The position numbers and the translations under genes were made by a program. Source: Paracamarosporium sp. OC-R06-R3 (lineage: Eukaryota; Ascomycota; Dothideomycetes; Pleosporales; Didymosphaeriaceae). From it: DNA of 64,000 nt. The notes under the pieces were generated by a model that saw nothing but the letters and a program-made list of their open reading frames with translations, was not told where the DNA came from and searched no databases. The stretch lies in the NCBI GenBank assembly GCA_019828545.1, contig JACVRA010000157.1:124001-188000 (forward strand). Direction: 5' to 3'. Every line of letters begins with the position of its first letter. Within the stretch, counting starts at the first letter, position 1. Shown piece after piece: positions 1 to 10,557 of the stretch.

Positions 1-1572
1 CTGCTGTGACTGGCAGGTAGACCGGGAAACACAGGAAGATCGTTAGATAAGCACACCAGAGCAGAGCAACGACTGAAATAGCGTAGCTGTAACGACCGAG
101 CGAAAAGCTTCCTCGTTGCAAACCGGATTGTTCTATGCCCCATATGACATTCACAAGAATCGGCATTGCGTATGACACGATGTAACAGACCGTGGTGCCG
201 GAAGCGAGACCATAGAACGCTGTGGCATTGCCGATGTAAATGCACGCAAGCCCGCACATGCAAGCCCAGGTGAAAACGATTGCGTTCAGAGGAGTCTGCC
301 ATGTCTTGTTGACCGATGCGAGAAATTGTGGCATTCCCCCCTCTCTAGCGAATGACATGATGATTCTCGACGTTGCAGAGACACATGCAGACCCTGCGAT
401 GGTGAAGCTGATGATTGGGAAGAATATGGTTATGCCAACCGTCATGGCTTGATCGCCTCCTGAGGTATTATATATGAGTTGAACAAGTGGGCTGATCGTT
501 CCGACTGGACCTGAAAGAACTCCAGCAATGTTGGTGATGCAGAACATGAGTGCGATTACCCACGGAAATGTCAAAATTCCTGTTATAGCAACAGATCCCC
601 ACACTTTAGGATAAGTCAGCCTCTTGATGGTCTCAAAACACTCTGTTCAACATACTGGTTCTTGGAAGATCTCTAGATGCGTTCTGCATTTCTTCCGCCA
701 TGTGAGTACTCGAATCCCAGCCGACAAACCCAAGGGCTGCAGCTAATAGACCAATCGACCATGAAACCTGTTTATGTCACCTTCGCCGCTTTTCAGAAGT
801 TCTGATTAGACTCACGCCAGAATTGTCCCAACCAGATAAATTCGTGTGGTCTGTGAACACGAATTTGGCTGTATTCTTGGGATGAACATGAACGAGCAGA
901 AAGATGATGGTGGCAAAATAGCCAACAACGTGGGACGCCATAGCCAAAAACGTCAGACGATGAAGGAATTTGATCCCGAACGCCGAGATGGTCGAGAACA
1001 GCGAAATTTGTGCAATAAGGATCTGCCGATGGTCAGCTTTGCCCGTAACTAAACGATATCGATCCACAACCGACCAAGCTGGTATGCCATCTCTGGTAAT
1101 GATACTCTGGATGAAATAGAATTGCGTAGGCTTGAAGCTGCATGGCAATAGCAAACATGCCAGACACAGATGAAGTCATCCATGCCCACATCGTCATCCA
1201 GCCAGCGAACCAAGAGAAGATTCTTCGGTACTTGGGGGGCGACAGATGTGCAACATAGTGATATTGCCCTCCGGCTGATGGAATCATGCTCGACATCTCG
1301 CTGAGGCAAAGAGCGATGAGCAAAGCGCCGAATGCCGCCACTAGAAATCCCCAGACCATGCTTGAAGACCCTCCGGATGTCAGTGCTTGAGCCATGGTGG
1401 AGCATAATGCTTCCCATGTTACGCTCGTGCAGAAGCACATGAATCCAAGAGACCAGATGTTGAAGTTGCGCTTCAGCTCCGGCTGAATACCAAATGAGGC
1501 GAGTTGAGCATCGTCGACGTTGATAGGGGCGTCTATGGCCGGTTCCGATGTGTGCTTGATGGTGTCATTCAT
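1..1572 (-). CDS. APC-family amine/amino-acid permease (choline or GABA transporter-like), 3' end cut by window
   Basis: This is a polytopic plasma-membrane permease of the fungal APC family that includes choline (Hnm1-like) and GABA (Uga4-like) carriers. I read four exons: 1572-1075, 1022-816, 767-656 and 603-1, joined by introns of 52, 48 and 52 bp. The coding sequence runs off the left edge, so the C-terminus is missing. The ATG at 1572 was chosen over an in-frame non-ATG extension. A hydrophilic N-terminus is followed by the typical first membrane helix with the SSMVWGF stretch, then EMSSMIPSAGGQYHYV, which matches the family's conserved loop. Later parts read GWDSSTHMAEE and SATSRIIMSFAREGGMP, also typical of the family. 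It is divergent from the Rieske oxygenase gene and shares a 554 bp promoter region with it, so its substrate is probably the cluster's substrate. Which amine it carries cannot be told from sequence. Confidence 0.86.
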
Positions 1573-2126
1573 GATCGAATTGTGATATTCTCTGGTTTGC
1601 GGTGGACCAGAATATGGCAAGTCCACTCAACTGTTGTGCATTTTGTATTGGGTCAATCAAGTGCTTGTAGTTCCAAAATCATAAGCAACTCCAATCAGGC
1701 ACATAGAATAGTGGACACATGCTATCTTCCATGAAACACATTCCGGAAATGCTGATTCGGTCCCCTGTTTGATAGAAGGGGCGGAATAAAACACGACAGG
1801 TTCACACAATGTGGGGTAAATTCCTGCACCGGATAAATTCTTCCCAACTAGCGATTGGAGTAGCTGGTCCAACGCGAAAGGCTGGTACAGGGTGGGGCGA
1901 ACCCTGCATCGGATTAATTCCGCGCTCTGATACGTTGCAAATGCTTGTGAGATCAGAATACCTAAAACTCACTTTACTAGAGCTATCGATAGTAAACCGG
2001 CTTCCGTGGGCGCCGCACTGTGCGCATCTTGGACATTGTATTAAAAACTGAAGCATCAGCGTTTGACACAGAGCGATAAGCAGAGTCATACACGTATCTT
2101 ACACCTTGGACCCTTTTGAAAAATAG
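1573..2126. promoter_or_regulatory. Divergent promoter with a repeated CGGATWAATTC element
   Basis: This 554 bp gap lies between the starts of the permease and the Rieske oxygenase. It holds two copies of an 18 bp element of the form CCTGCAYCGGATWAATTC, at 1823-1840 and 1903-1920. The second copy extends into CGGATTAATTCCG (1910-1922), a CGG-N7-CCG inverted repeat of the kind bound by Zn2Cys6 dimers. Two such regulators are encoded in the same cluster. Binding is inferred, not shown. Confidence 0.5.
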
Positions 2127-3442
2127 ATGGCCATGTCGAGAACGACACTGCCATCGAACTGGTTCCGGGATCCAACCCTATTCTCTCTCGAGCGACGTGC
2201 CGTTTTCTCCAAGACGTGGCTTATCGTCTCTCACAAGTCTCAATTCGCAACGCCAGGACAGTATGCCAGTTACGAAGTTGCCGAGTATCCTTTCTTCGTG
2301 GTCAGTGATCGAAAGGGCAATATAAACGCTTTCTTGAATGTGTGCCGCCATAGGGCATTTCCGATCGTGCATGAACAGAGTGGGAAGGCAAACATATTGG
2401 CTTGCAAATACCATGGTGCGTTCATTGCTTGCGCTGATATTATATATGTGGATGAGACCTGACCAAAACGAGTAGGCTGGAGCTATGGCCTCAATGGCAA
2501 TCTGGCGAAAGCGCCTCGGTTTGAATCAGTTGCTGAAGACATCTTCAACAAGAAAGATTACTCACTCTACAAGCTACACCTGCATATTGACCAACTGGGA
2601 TTTGTGTGGGTAAATCTCGATGGTGCCGAAAACCCATCAGTATCCTGGGAGGAGCAATTCAAAGACATTGATACTCAGCAACGACTAAAGCGGTACAATA
2701 TGGATGATTATGCGTATGATCATACCTGGACTCTCGATGAATGCAAGTTCAATTGGAAGACGTTGATCGAGAACTATAATGAGGTATGCATGATCATCCA
2801 ATCTAGCAATCGTCATGGGAGGCTTATTCACTGATCTGCAATCAGTGCTACCATTGCTCCACTGCGCATCCAGGAATCAGCCCTTACATCAATAAAGATA
2901 CAAAGTTTAACGTAGAGACTGAGCTGTGCTACATCCGCCACCTGGGTGAAGACATGGAGGCTGGCGACATCACAGCATCCCCGACCTTTATGTTCCCCAA
3001 CTCCAGCGTGACCATGTCTAAAGACTTCTTTTACATGATGTTCGTGGAGCCTCTGTCGGCGACCACGTCGCGCATGCGCTATGAAATATACAGGAACAAA
3101 GAATCGAGCCAAGAAGCATATCAGGGCGCGGTCGATTTCTTCAAGCAGGTCGAGGGCGAGGATAAGTGGCTGAGTAACAATGCGCAACTTGGCCTAAGCA
3201 GTGATACTTACGTTGCGGGGCCGTTACATCCCTACATGGAGAAGGCAGTCATGTATTTTGAGAATGTGTTGAGGCAACGGCTCACGGAGCATCATGATGA
3301 GGAAGAAAAGCTTGGAAGAGAAATTTGGCCTGCGGTGAGGACAGTAGCAAATGAGGCCACAATCAAGGACGTCGAGTTCTGCCGTGGCTTATGCAACTCA
3401 TTGACTACACAAGAAAACAAAAATAGCCAATTAGCTTGGTGA
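2127..3442 (+). CDS. Rieske non-heme iron oxygenase, choline monooxygenase-like
   Basis: The product is a ring-hydroxylating-type Rieske oxygenase alpha subunit of 397 residues, the usual size for fungal and plant choline monooxygenase-like enzymes. Exons are 2127-2415, 2476-2783 and 2846-3442, with introns of 60 and 62 bp. The [2Fe-2S] ligands are the CRH and CKYHG motifs at about residues 73-97, with the codon for the last glycine split by intron 1. The mononuclear iron site is ENYNECYHCSTAHPG, split by intron 2 just before CYHC. Known relatives oxidise quaternary or methylated amines such as choline, carnitine or proline betaine, using electrons from a reductase. No reductase gene is seen here. 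Divergent from the permease, it may start the pathway by hydroxylation or N-demethylation. That assignment is an inference, and aromatic substrates are also possible. Confidence 0.9.
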
Positions 3443-4219
3443 TCAGATTGCAAGAAATACGAATAAGATAGTCTGCATGCTGCGATGATACGGACGGTCT
3501 GATTTTAAAACTTTGCTTGACAATTCAACAAGGAGGTCCTAGTGATTAAACGCCATTTATCAGCCTGCCATTACTATGTTAGGATCGGTCGTTCTCACAC
3601 ATGATGGCTAGCCACACTTAATTAATCGGCGACAAGACCAATCAAATGGAAAGGGACATTGCTAGTGATGAACACTCGAGCCAACATTTCTGCTTTCATA
3701 ATAATAACGCATTTCAGCAGCCCATCTGCCCTCTTAGCCTGACTCTCGGCTTCGTATGCTCCGGCGAGCTCGCATTTCGACGCTGGTCAATCCGAGTTAT
3801 CCTCGTGCAATGTTTTACTCTGCCGACATGACATTCGAAACCATCTCATTGATATCTGGTTTTACCCAGTTTCCAGTATTCAGACACATTCCAACCAAAG
3901 GATATCATTCCAATATTAATTCGAAGCGGTGATCATGACCTTTTCCAGCAATCGTAGCTCGTATGGAAGGTGTCCCTTTCACATCGCTCGGTTTACGTAG
4001 TCGTCCGGCGGGAACATTTTGGCCAGTTAGCAGATCGCTTTCTCACTATTCGCATCATGGTATCACGCTTCCTGACATAGGTTTGGGTCTCAATGTGCAT
4101 CAGCCGGTATATATTATACCCATCCGTTTCCTCGACTGCGCAAGGGTGACTAAAGTATCATCTTCACTATTTACCCTCGGAATATGAGAAGAATGTTATA
4201 CAATCGTTGATTCAGTACT
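3443..4219. other. Intergenic stretch, no gene supported
   Basis: This 777 bp stretch lies between the convergent Rieske and RidA genes. Short open frames here have no start context or recognisable motif. A TTAATTAATCGG sequence near 3617-3628 resembles a reversed, imperfect version of the cluster's CGGATTA element, but it is not in a clear promoter position. Confidence 0.5.
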
Positions 4220-4752
4220 CTATAGATTGCTCACTGCCTCCGGAAAATACGCTTCAACACTAATTTCTAAGTGAAGGCCAGGATGAAATAGACTGGGAAC
4301 CCCGACCCCAACCCAAGACGGCTTTGTATTACCCAAGCGGGCCTTAGCTTTGGCAACCACTATATCCATCAAGCCGGGAGCCGAAACCTCGAAGGTGTTG
4401 ACCTATGCCTGGTTAGCGATTACCACGAGACCCGTGGAGGGTCGCTTCCATGACCTACCTTGTAGACATGCTCCCATGCATCACCACCCAATCCCGCTGT
4501 CTGGAGGGCTTTTTCGACGTGTTCCAATGCAGTCTCAACTTCCTCCGCCAGATTTTCAGAAACGGTGCCATCATCACGGAGTCCAACCTGTCCACCAACG
4601 AGTACCGTGCGCACATTGCGAGGCATAATCACAGCATGCGAGATCCCTAGCTGCGCAGCAGCCTCTTCACCTATCACGCTATTACTAGCTGACCTACTCG
4701 AAAGTGAGGGGTTAAATACCTGCTCCTGCCCAATTGCGGAAATGAAATCCAT
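4220..4752 (-). CDS. RidA/YjgF-family enamine/imine deaminase
   Basis: The product has 158 residues in two exons, 4752-4459 and 4402-4220, with a 56 bp intron. RidA proteins hydrolyse reactive enamine and imine intermediates released by amine-oxidising or PLP enzymes, giving a carbonyl and ammonia. The family core is clear: VLVGGQVGLRDDG, then the helix with ENLAEEVETALEHVEKAL, then VYKVNTFEV across the splice junction, and a C-terminal strand PGLHLEISVEAYFP. It carries about 25 extra N-terminal residues compared with the shortest family members. The protein ends in SNL, a non-canonical peroxisomal PTS1 tripeptide known from plant sulfite oxidase. Its place beside an amine oxidase gene and an aldehyde dehydrogenase gene fits a role in clearing imines. 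Location in peroxisomes is an inference. Confidence 0.85.
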
Positions 4753-5177
4753 ATTTGCACAGCTTGGATGATTTGTCGTCTAAGACCATGTCTGTGGATA
4801 AGGAAATCAAGGAGAACGTTAAGACTTTCTTATTCACCTGAGGTCATTAAGCTGCATCCCATCTGCTATATGGTAGAAAATACGGACTAGCACCGTCGTA
4901 TAAATTCCTCATTGGCTGTCAGAATTATTCCTAACCGCTAAACCCAATAAGGAGTAATATGCTAACCTCCTTTCGCGGCTAGCAAACATCACGCTGGTAG
5001 CAAAGATAGAAAGGAATTGCAAATAATTTCTACATGGTAAAGAGTTTCACGCAAATGTATGCATCTAATTCCCATGCCACGCTTAGCTTCGTAGAGATTG
5101 GTGCCTAAAGACATGCGCTTGCAATTCTACATCTTCCGTATGAGCTGTTTTACGCCAATGGAAGCTCGTTGTCCGCA
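4753..5177. other. Intergenic stretch upstream of RidA gene
   Basis: This 425 bp, A/T-rich stretch holds the RidA promoter and the 3' flank of the FAD monooxygenase gene. No copy of the CGGATTA element and no gene were found in it. Confidence 0.5.
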
Positions 5178-6617
5178 TCAAACAAGGTTCATGGAGCTGT
5201 AATCTCCTCCTGCTGCAAGTGCAAGATCTTGAATTGACCCCGGCTTCCCCGCCCGGACATCCTCAGCAAGTTGGTCGAAATGATTTATAGCTGTCGCTCT
5301 TGCATCGAATTCTGTGATCCAGTCCATGAGCGGCATGACTAGGGACTCCGGGTGTTTCTGCACTGTTTCCAGAGACCAGTCATTCTTGTGGTAAATGTTA
5401 CGCGTCAAGATAGAGGCCTGGTGAATTGTGTGAGAGCGGTTGAATCGAATGCGTTCAAATACTTGCAGAGCAAGAGGAACATCGCCCTTGGCCTTTTCTA
5501 AACAAATAGCAATGGTGACAGCATCTTCCACAGCCATGCAAGCGCCTTGAGCTGACGTAGGTAAGTGGCAGTGGGCTGCATCTCCAATTACGGCACAGCG
5601 TTTTGATTCTGTCAGCCATGTCTGTAATGGATCTCTCCATACGAGTTTGTAATCAATAAGTCGATCTTCTGGTGTCTCTTCGACAATCTCATGCCAGACT
5701 TGTGGGAATCCTGCATCGCTCAAGTACTTATGCACGTCTTCTTTTCTACCGGGAAAAGACCAAGACTCGCCAATATCAGCTTCGTCGAGATGTGTTAGAA
5801 CCCATGCGCAATCCCTACGAAAGTTTGTCAGATTCTGATTGTGACGGCTCCTTGGAGACAATACCTACCTGCCCTGATTCCAAGTATAGATGAATCCATG
5901 CATATCACGGCCCACCCAAAACCGTACCTTATCCTCGTCCTCGCTGATCAAATCCTGGAGCAGATCCCTGCCTTTGAATAGATCATGAGGCTCAAAAAAA
6001 GCTCGGAATATGGCGTATCCACTGTTCACCTTTTCATCTGGAAGATGCAGTAATTGCTGACGGGCCAAAGATCTTGGCCCGTCGGCTGCGATCACCACAT
6101 CACCGAGAACCTTTGCGCCTCCCTCGATCATCACCCCACGCTCTGTGGGTTCGTCTAGGTATTGGATGACTTTTTTTCCGCAGTGCATGCTGATTCCGAT
6201 TTCAAGGGCGTACTCGTACACTATGCGATGCATTGTACCTCTATGTCCGGCGAAGACCTTGTCGCCATGGGGCCATGCATCGGTACGTAAAAGCTCATTG
6301 TTCTGATTGAAAAACTGCATCTCTTTTGCAGATGTGACCCCACTTTCAAAAATAGCTTTGCCGATTCTGCCATCTGCCCAGCTCTTGAAAATCTGCCCTG
6401 CGTTTTCGGTGAAGTCAAGTAGATCACCGTGCGAACTTGGTGTTGGGTACCGTTCGATGAGGACAACATGCCTGGATCCACGATCAGCGAATTGTCATTT
6501 GGCAACGTTTATTAAGATCATGACGTACATCCCACGCAACTGGCATTCAATCGCTGCAGTCAAGCCTGCAAACCCTGCACCGACAATAACAACACGGAGC
6601 TTGTTCACGTTGGACAT
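5178..6617 (-). CDS. FAD-dependent monooxygenase, salicylate hydroxylase-like
   Basis: The product is a 442-residue group A flavoprotein monooxygenase. Exons are 6617-6529, 6471-5869 and 5814-5178, with introns of 57 and 54 bp. The start was chosen because it opens the dinucleotide-binding fold VVIVGAGFAGL at residues 9-19. The second strand ends in an acidic residue in HVVLIERYP, just after intron 1. The family's DG motif is DVVIAADGPRS, and the GD motif is CAVIGDAAHCHLP followed by QGACMAVEDA. Relatives hydroxylate phenolic or heteroaromatic acids using NAD(P)H and oxygen in the cytosol. It is divergent from the P450 gene and shares a 309 bp promoter with it that carries the CGGATTAT element. 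This suggests an aromatic or heterocyclic part in the cluster's substrate. The exact substrate is unknown. Confidence 0.9.
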
Positions 6618-6926
6618 TGCGAATCTGGGACTGCATCACACACCCAAAATCTTCGTATAGCTTATCACTTAAATGTTTTACATAAGAATTCGTCGGATTA
6701 TGTACGGATTCCGCGGGTGCCGCACAGATAATTCCTATCGACTGTTATCGCGGGGTAGCGTGGTGGTATGCGATGATAGACTACCGGGTACGCTGACGAA
6801 GGATTATTCTCTGATTGGTCACTCTCTAGCTCTCCGAGGCTCATGGTTCGTGACCTCTACTTCTAAAATGTTGTCGTCACGCGATGTCCGTAATGCCCCA
6901 AATTTCTTGACTGCCATCGACTAAGT
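6618..6926. promoter_or_regulatory. Divergent promoter, FAD monooxygenase / P450, with CGGATTAT element
   Basis: The 309 bp between the two start codons contains CGGATTATGTACGGATTCCG at 6694-6713. This has two CGGATT half-sites in the same orientation, the second running into CCGCGG. The same CGGATTA core occurs in three other promoter regions of the cluster. It is a candidate site for one of the two Zn2Cys6 proteins. Confidence 0.5.
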
Positions 6927-8499
6927 ATGGACGCTGATACGGGCACCTTGATGGTGATCTATCTGGACTATGCCCATTTTCTGCTCCCGTCTATCTTAAG
7001 CTTTTGGCTTGTATGGAATTATTTTCAAAAACGACTACATAGGTTCCCGGGCCCTTTCTCACGAAGTATCTCATCATTACCTCGCATCCTTTCCGTGTAC
7101 CGCGGTCGAAGTCACGAAGATGATCTACAGCTCCATCGCAAATATGGATCGATCGTCAGGGTTGCACCAAACATGCTGTCTGTCAGTGACCCTGCCGCCA
7201 TCCAGACCATCTACGGCATCGGCACAAAATTCTACAAAGCCCCTTTCTACAACCTGCTCAAAACTTACGACGAGGAAGGCTTGATACCTGATACCTTTGT
7301 CTTGACAGACACGGCGCTGCACGCGCGCATGAAGAAGAATGCAGCAAATGCGTACTCTATGAACGGGCTTGTCAAGATGGAAGCCTGGATTGATCCTGTA
7401 ACGGAACGGCTACTCACAAAGCTGGACGATTTCGCCGAGAAGAATCAAGTCGTCGATCTGGCACCGGTGATGGCTCACTACGCCATGGACGCTGTCTTCG
7501 CCCTCACTTTTGGAGACGACTTGGACTATCTCAGCAACGGAGACTCACATAAGTTTATGGAGACTACTGCATGGGCTACGTCATACATGGCGATTGTGAG
7601 TTAGGAAAATGCCATTGGTAAACTCTGCCAGAGAGGTCTAGAGGCTGACACATGTTCAGATGGGACAGATACCCTGGACGCACAGATTCGTCCTCGGGAA
7701 CTCGTTCGTCCCTAGACTCATCTTTGGGAATACATCACCCGAAGCTCCCATGATGGCCCTTGCGGAAGCACGCATCGCTGCAGGCCTGGAAAAGGGTACC
7801 GAAGACAGCAGCAGGACCTTCCTGCAGCAGTTGATGCTGAACCAAAGCAATAACCCAAGTAGCATCAACCAGCGCGAGATTCTCACGCACGTATTCGGAA
7901 ATATTTCCGCAGGTAGCGACACAACGGCTACTGCTCTCCGAGCGATCCTATTCCACACACTGCGTAACCCCCAAGTGTACGAGCGGCTTTGCAACGAGGT
8001 ACGCGAGAACTTGACATTGCCCGTGACCTGGTCAGCCTCCAAGGATCTGCCGTATCTGACAGCAGTAATCAAAGAGGGCATCCGCGTTCACCCTTCGGTA
8101 GGCATGATGCTCCTCAGGACCGTCCCGCAAGAGGGTGCAACCGTCTGTGGCCACGCATTGACCAAGGGCACCCAAATCGGCATTAACCCCTGGGTCTCGC
8201 ATCGCATCGCAGAAGTGTATGCCGACCCCGAACGCTTCTGGCCTGAGCGCTGGCTGGACGAGGTATCAGATAAAGAGACACTGCGCTTGATGAATAGATC
8301 GTACCTTGCCTTTGGCCACGGCTCGCACACGTGTTCTGGTCGGTGGATCAGCACCATGGAAATCCACAAAGTGATCCCGTCGCTGCTTCTAAGATACGAT
8401 TTGCACCTTGCGGATGCTGGGAGAGGATTCGCTTTTGTCAATCATTGGTTCACTCTGCAGACTGGACTGAATGTTATCTTGACCCGGAGATCTCTGTAG
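6927..8499 (+). CDS. Cytochrome P450 monooxygenase
   Basis: This is a complete 502-residue microsomal P450 in two exons, 6927-7595 and 7660-8499, with a 64 bp intron. The N-terminus has one hydrophobic anchor (about residues 10-31) followed by the proline-rich RFPGP hinge. The I-helix oxygen-binding motif is AGSDTTATA, the K-helix ExxR is KEGIRVHP, the PERF-type motif is FWPERW, and the heme-binding loop is FGHGSHTCSGR with the thiolate at about Cys448. Sequence style is closest to fungal P450s of the pisatin demethylase type, but this is an impression without a search. The adjacent ALDH gene is convergent with it, only 160 bp away, and the FAD monooxygenase is divergent. It probably oxidises a pathway intermediate, for example by O- or N-dealkylation or hydroxylation. 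Confidence 0.92.
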
Positions 8500-8659
8500 A
8501 AAAAGATATCGCTTCATGTATACACGTGAATCAGTTGAGTTCATTGCAAATTTGCCAATGTGCACTCCAGAGATTGAACACATGTCCCACGCAATAGCTA
8601 AGGATGGGCACGGAATGTGAGCATTACTCCGTATGGATTTCATATCATATACAGACAGT

Positions 8660-10332
8660 TCAAAGCCTCGAGGAGACAGCGTTTTGCTGCAACGGCAGGA
8701 CGTTGATCTTGACCACTTTGGTCACAGTCCAGCCTTCCAGTGCCTCTTCGCCTAGGTCGCGACCAAATCCGGACTGCTTCATCCCGCCAAAGGGTGTATT
8801 CGCGTTCACCGACCCCCACGAATTTACCGTAACTTGGCCCGTTTCGATCGCAGCTGCCACGCGATGAGCTCGACTAACATCGCTTGTAAAGATTGCCGCG
8901 CTCAAGCCGAGTTCGCTGTCGTTAGCTTTGGAGATGACCTCTGCTTCGGAATCGAATTTCGTGATGGCCTGACAATATCATCAGCGATCGGGGCACATGT
9001 TTCTCCAAGAGGAGGTCAATCGTACAGCGACAGGGCCAAAGATTTCTTCCTTCATTATTACAGCGTCATCGGCCACGTCGAAGAAAGCTGTGTTGGGCAC
9101 AAAGTTGCCGCCAAGAGAGTCTCCACCGTGCAACAGCCGGGCTCCAGAAGATTTTCCCTCTTGAATGTATTTTAGTATTTTCGCGTGTTGCTCGCTGCTG
9201 ACGATGGGCCCCTTTGTGATTGCAGCCAGTAACGGATCGCCATGAACGGCACCTGCCGACTGCCGCGTAAACTTCTCTAGAAAAGTGTCGTAGATGCTGG
9301 AATGCACATAAATGCGAGAACCGGCGGCACAAATCTGTCCGTTATTCGCCGTGATGCCGATCGAGGTCCACATGACTGCATTGTCCAGGTCTGCATCATT
9401 AAATACGATAGACGGTCCCTTTCCTCCCAACTCCAGTGTAACTTAGGAATCTGGTTAGCAGGGATAATAGGGAAAGAATAACGTAGCCTGTGGTGCATGT
9501 TACCTTTCTTCAAATTGCTGTTTGCCGAGGCTTTAAGTACAGCACGTCCAGTAGCCATACTGCCGGTGAATGCGACCTTCTTGATCGCCATATGCTCTGC
9601 AATGGCTTGACCAGCCTGATGGCCGAGGCCAGGCACAATACTCACAACCCCAGGTGGGAATCCTGCTTCCAGCACGAGCGAGGCTAGTTTTTGAGCGTAG
9701 AGTGGACAAAGCTCAGGCGATTTGATAATCAGCGCATTCCCACAAGCAATGGCTGGAGCAAGTTTCCAAATGGTGATCATGCTTCACAAGTCAGTCTATT
9801 TCATCTACGGGAGATCAGAGACTGGATCGTACAGGGGTGCGTTCCACGGCACGATAGCAGCGCACACTCCGAGGGGTTCCCGGCGAGTATAAGCGAAGCC
9901 ATTGGCAATGTCAAGTGCTTGTCCTGTCACTTTGTCTGCCCAACCTGCGAAGTAACGTAATGTCTCAATGGCCTGGGGTACATGGAGGTTTTTCGAATCT
10001 AAAAAGAGGATACCTGCGTCAATAGCCTCGATAGAGGCTAGCTCATCGGCATCCCTCTCAATCAAGTCGGCGAGCTTGTGAAGCAGCTGGCCGCGTTGTT
10101 GGACAGTCGTGTGCTTCCAGGATGTGCGCAAGGCGATCTGGGCGGCTTCCACAGCAGCGTCGATGTCAACTTTCTGCGCAGCGGAGACAGTCGCAAGGTG
10201 AGCCCCAGTGGCTGGATTTACGACTTGGAAAGTTTCACCGCCGTGGGCAGGACCGAATCGATTGTTGATGAAAAGGTCGAGGGGTACATGACAGGGTAAA
10301 CCACCGATTCCTTTTAGAGTAATAGCCGACAT
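8660..10332 (-). CDS. Aldehyde dehydrogenase, betaine-aldehyde dehydrogenase-like, with PTS1 signal
   Basis: The product is a 500-residue NAD(P)+-dependent aldehyde dehydrogenase. Exons are 10332-9833, 9781-9504, 9441-9026 and 8968-8660, with introns of 51, 62 and 57 bp. The ATG at 10332 gives normal family length; an upstream non-ATG extension was rejected. The active-site glutamate is in VTLELGGKGP (about Glu263), and the catalytic cysteine in NNGQICAAGSR (about Cys297). EEIFGPVA and the C-terminal PFGGMKQSGFGRDLG also match the family. The last three residues are SRL, a canonical PTS1 variant, so the enzyme is predicted to be peroxisomal. Together with the Rieske oxygenase and the amine oxidase, it would oxidise an aldehyde released from the amine substrate to an acid. 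The exact aldehyde is not known. Confidence 0.92.
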
Positions 10333-10433
10333 GTAATGTAGTGTTCCACCTTTGGTTGTGTATACAAAAGACAATTTCGGTTGGTAGCTGTGATGGTTGT
10401 AGTCTTGCCCGATGCTAGTCTTATGTAACAAGT

Positions 10434-10492
10434 CGGATTATTGCCCAGGATCCACTGCAAGGTATATTTTCCGCACATTCCGCTGTGGGCTC
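10434..10492. promoter_or_regulatory. ALDH promoter with CGGATTAT element
   Basis: CGGATTATTGCCC lies at 10434-10446, about 100 bp upstream of the ALDH start codon. It is followed by two CCGC/CCGCT half-sites within the next 46 bp. The first eight bases match elements upstream of the FAD monooxygenase/P450 pair and of the amine oxidase. The interval also forms the 3' flank of the neighbouring regulator gene, which ends at 10558. Confidence 0.45.
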
Positions 10493-10557
10493 GAAAAGCG
10501 GAACTACTGTCCGAAACTTCGGGCTAGGCGCTTGTAAAACCCCTGATTGGTAATTTT

